From Acidobacteriota bacterium (GTDB lineage: Bacteria; Acidobacteriota; Terriglobia; 20CM-2-55-15), in assembly GCA_003223895.1 (NCBI GenBank), contig QHXD01000169.1:1-13677 (forward strand): 13,677 nucleotides of DNA, read 5' to 3'. The notes under the pieces are model-generated. The model searched no databases. It saw nothing but the letters and a program-made list of their open reading frames with translations, and was not told the DNA's origin. This document shows, piece by piece, positions 12,560 to 13,677 of the stretch. Positions within the stretch are counted from its first letter, which is position 1. Each line of letters starts with the position of its first letter. Both the position numbers and the translations under genes were made by a program.

Positions 12560-13677
12560 ATGAAAATTTTGTGGGCCAAATCGGGCGACCTGCTCCCTCT
12601 GGATGCCGGGGGCAAGATCCGCAGTTTCAGCATCGCCACGGAATTGGCGCGGCGTCATGAAGTCGATCTGTTTATCTTTTATCCCACCACCACACCCGAC
12701 CCGCACCTTGACTTGCGAGATCCATTCGGACGGGTCGAGTGCATGCCGCTCCGCCTGCACGAACGCGCCAGTTTCCGCGATATGCTGGCATATTCAGCCA
12801 ATGCGCTCACGAGCCAGCCATACCAGATACGCAAGGATTGCCCGCCACAAGTGCTCCGGCGCTTGCGTCAGGTTCTGCAGGAAGGGCACTATGACGCGCT
12901 ACTGTGCGATTTCCTCCTGACCGCAGCTGTCGTTCCGTGGGATGTTGGCGTTCCCACTGTTATCTTTACCCACAACGTCGAAGCCGTAATATGGCATCGG
13001 CGTTTCCTGGTCAACCCGAACCCATTGTGGAAACTCGTCGCCTGGCGAGAATACAGGGCCATTGCACGTGCGGAACGCAAGTTCACGGACATGGCCGATC
13101 ACGTTCTAACGGTTTCTGACGAAGATCGCAGAGCTTTTGTGAAATTTCTGCCCGAAGAGAAAGTCACCACGGTACCGACCGGGGTTGATCTGGATTACTT
13201 TCGGCCGGCGGAACGGTCCCCGAGCAGCCCCACACTCGTGTTCACCGGCTCGATGGACTGGCTCCCCAACGAAGATGCCATCATTTACTTCTCCACGGAA
13301 ATTCTGCCGCTGATCCAAAAACGGATTCCCAATGTAACGCTGTGCGTGGTCGGGAGAAGGCCGACTCGAAAGGTGCTCGCACTGGCGGGGAAGAACACCT
13401 CAGTGCAGGTGACCGGTGGAGTCGATGACATCCGGCCCTACGTACGCAAGGCTGCCGTGTATGTCGTCCCCCTGCGCATCGGCGGCGGAACGCGCATCAA
13501 GATTTTCGAAGCTATGGCTATGGGATCGTCCATTGTCTCGACGAGCGTGGGCGCGGAGGGCCTTCCCGTGGAGCACGGCAAGAACATCCTGCTGGCAGAC
13601 TCACCCGAAGATTTCGCCGAGCACACAATCGCTCTGCTGACACAACGGGCGGAGCGGGAGCGTATTGGGCGCGAGGC
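12560..13677 (+). CDS. GT4-like glycosyltransferase (partial, runs off the right edge)
   Basis: The open frame from the ATG at 12560 runs without a stop for 372 codons to the window end. The N-terminal domain has the GT-B acceptor-side pattern DAGGKIRSFSIATELARRHE, with THNVEAVIWHRRF in the middle, the usual form in sugar transferases of exopolysaccharide loci. The C-terminal donor domain shows VTTVPTGVDLDYFRP, LVFTGSMDWLPNEDA, the strand VTLCVVGRRPT, and the nucleotide-sugar binding block PLRIGGGTRIKIFEAMAMG followed by STSVGAEGLP. It is therefore a retaining GT4-type enzyme that adds a sugar to a growing polysaccharide on the cytoplasmic side. Only about 30 residues are likely missing. It follows the dehydrogenase by 6 nt without a clear ribosome binding site, so it is probably translationally coupled in the same operon. 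Confidence 0.88.
   Translation, partial: MKILWAKSGDLLPLDAGGKIRSFSIATELARRHEVDLFIFYPTTTPDPHLDLRDPFGRVECMPLRLHERASFRDMLAYSANALTSQPYQIRKDCPPQVLRRLRQVLQEGHYDALLCDFLLTAAVVPWDVGVPTVIFTHNVEAVIWHRRFLVNPNPLWKLVAWREYRAIARAERKFTDMADHVLTVSDEDRRAFVKFLPEEKVTTVPTGVDLDYFRPAERSPSSPTLVFTGSMDWLPNEDAIIYFSTEILPLIQKRIPNVTLCVVGRRPTRKVLALAGKNTSVQVTGGVDDIRPYVRKAAVYVVPLRIGGGTRIKIFEAMAMGSSIVSTSVGAEGLPVEHGKNILLADSPEDFAEHTIALLTQRAERERIGRE

Overview
The window carries no rRNA, tRNA, CRISPR array or transposase. It has the density, high-GC codon use and gene mix of a free-living soil-type bacterium. A TPR-CHAT protein, a repeat-bearing secreted subtilase, an HD-GYP protein and an exopolysaccharide locus together make an Acidobacteriota-like genome my best guess; this is inference from gene content, not from a marker gene.

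Region 1 (1-3894, minus strand) is a MoxR / DUF58 / TgpA-type transglutaminase operon. The genes are tightly packed: 8 nt between moxR and DUF58, and a 4-nt ATGA overlap between DUF58 and the transglutaminase. The first two genes look intact. The transglutaminase is split into three reading frames, and its catalytic-His segment is missing.

Region 2 (about 3930-9072) is the unusual part. Two tiny plus-strand genes (4076-4177 and 4778-4876) encode acidic peptides of 33 and 32 residues. They share a helical core (IEI-x-ELE-xx-IA) and end at the carboxyl terminus in GFLD or SFLD. They also share about 65 nt of conserved upstream sequence. An eroded third copy lies between them at 4361. The second and third copies share a 3' hairpin. 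Facing them on the minus strand is a secreted subtilase (4958-6235). Between its catalytic Asp and His it carries five perfectly phased 8-residue repeats, QADASFLD or QADTGFLD. The last seven residues of peptide 2 are ADTSFLD, so the peptide tail and the protease loop repeat are nearly the same sequence. Divergent from the protease is a TPR-CHAT gene (6414-9072). It is broken by a frameshift, and its CHAT domain has lost both the catalytic His and Cys. This is the candidate undescribed system: short FLD peptides, a subtilase carrying FLD repeats, and a TPR plus pseudo-CHAT protein. The functional link is inferred from shared sequence and proximity only.

Region 3 (9154-9819) is a stand-alone HD-GYP protein, a probable c-di-GMP phosphodiesterase with a short N-terminal decapeptide repeat.

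Region 4 (10066-13677, plus strand) looks like the start of an exopolysaccharide locus: a membrane-anchored polysaccharide-lyase-like protein, an AlgD-type nucleotide-sugar 6-dehydrogenase, and a GT4-like glycosyltransferase that runs off the right edge.

Three protein genes or gene parts show frame breaks, and two of those breaks sit where a short conserved block appears to be missing. Real gene decay and assembly error cannot be told apart from one sequence.
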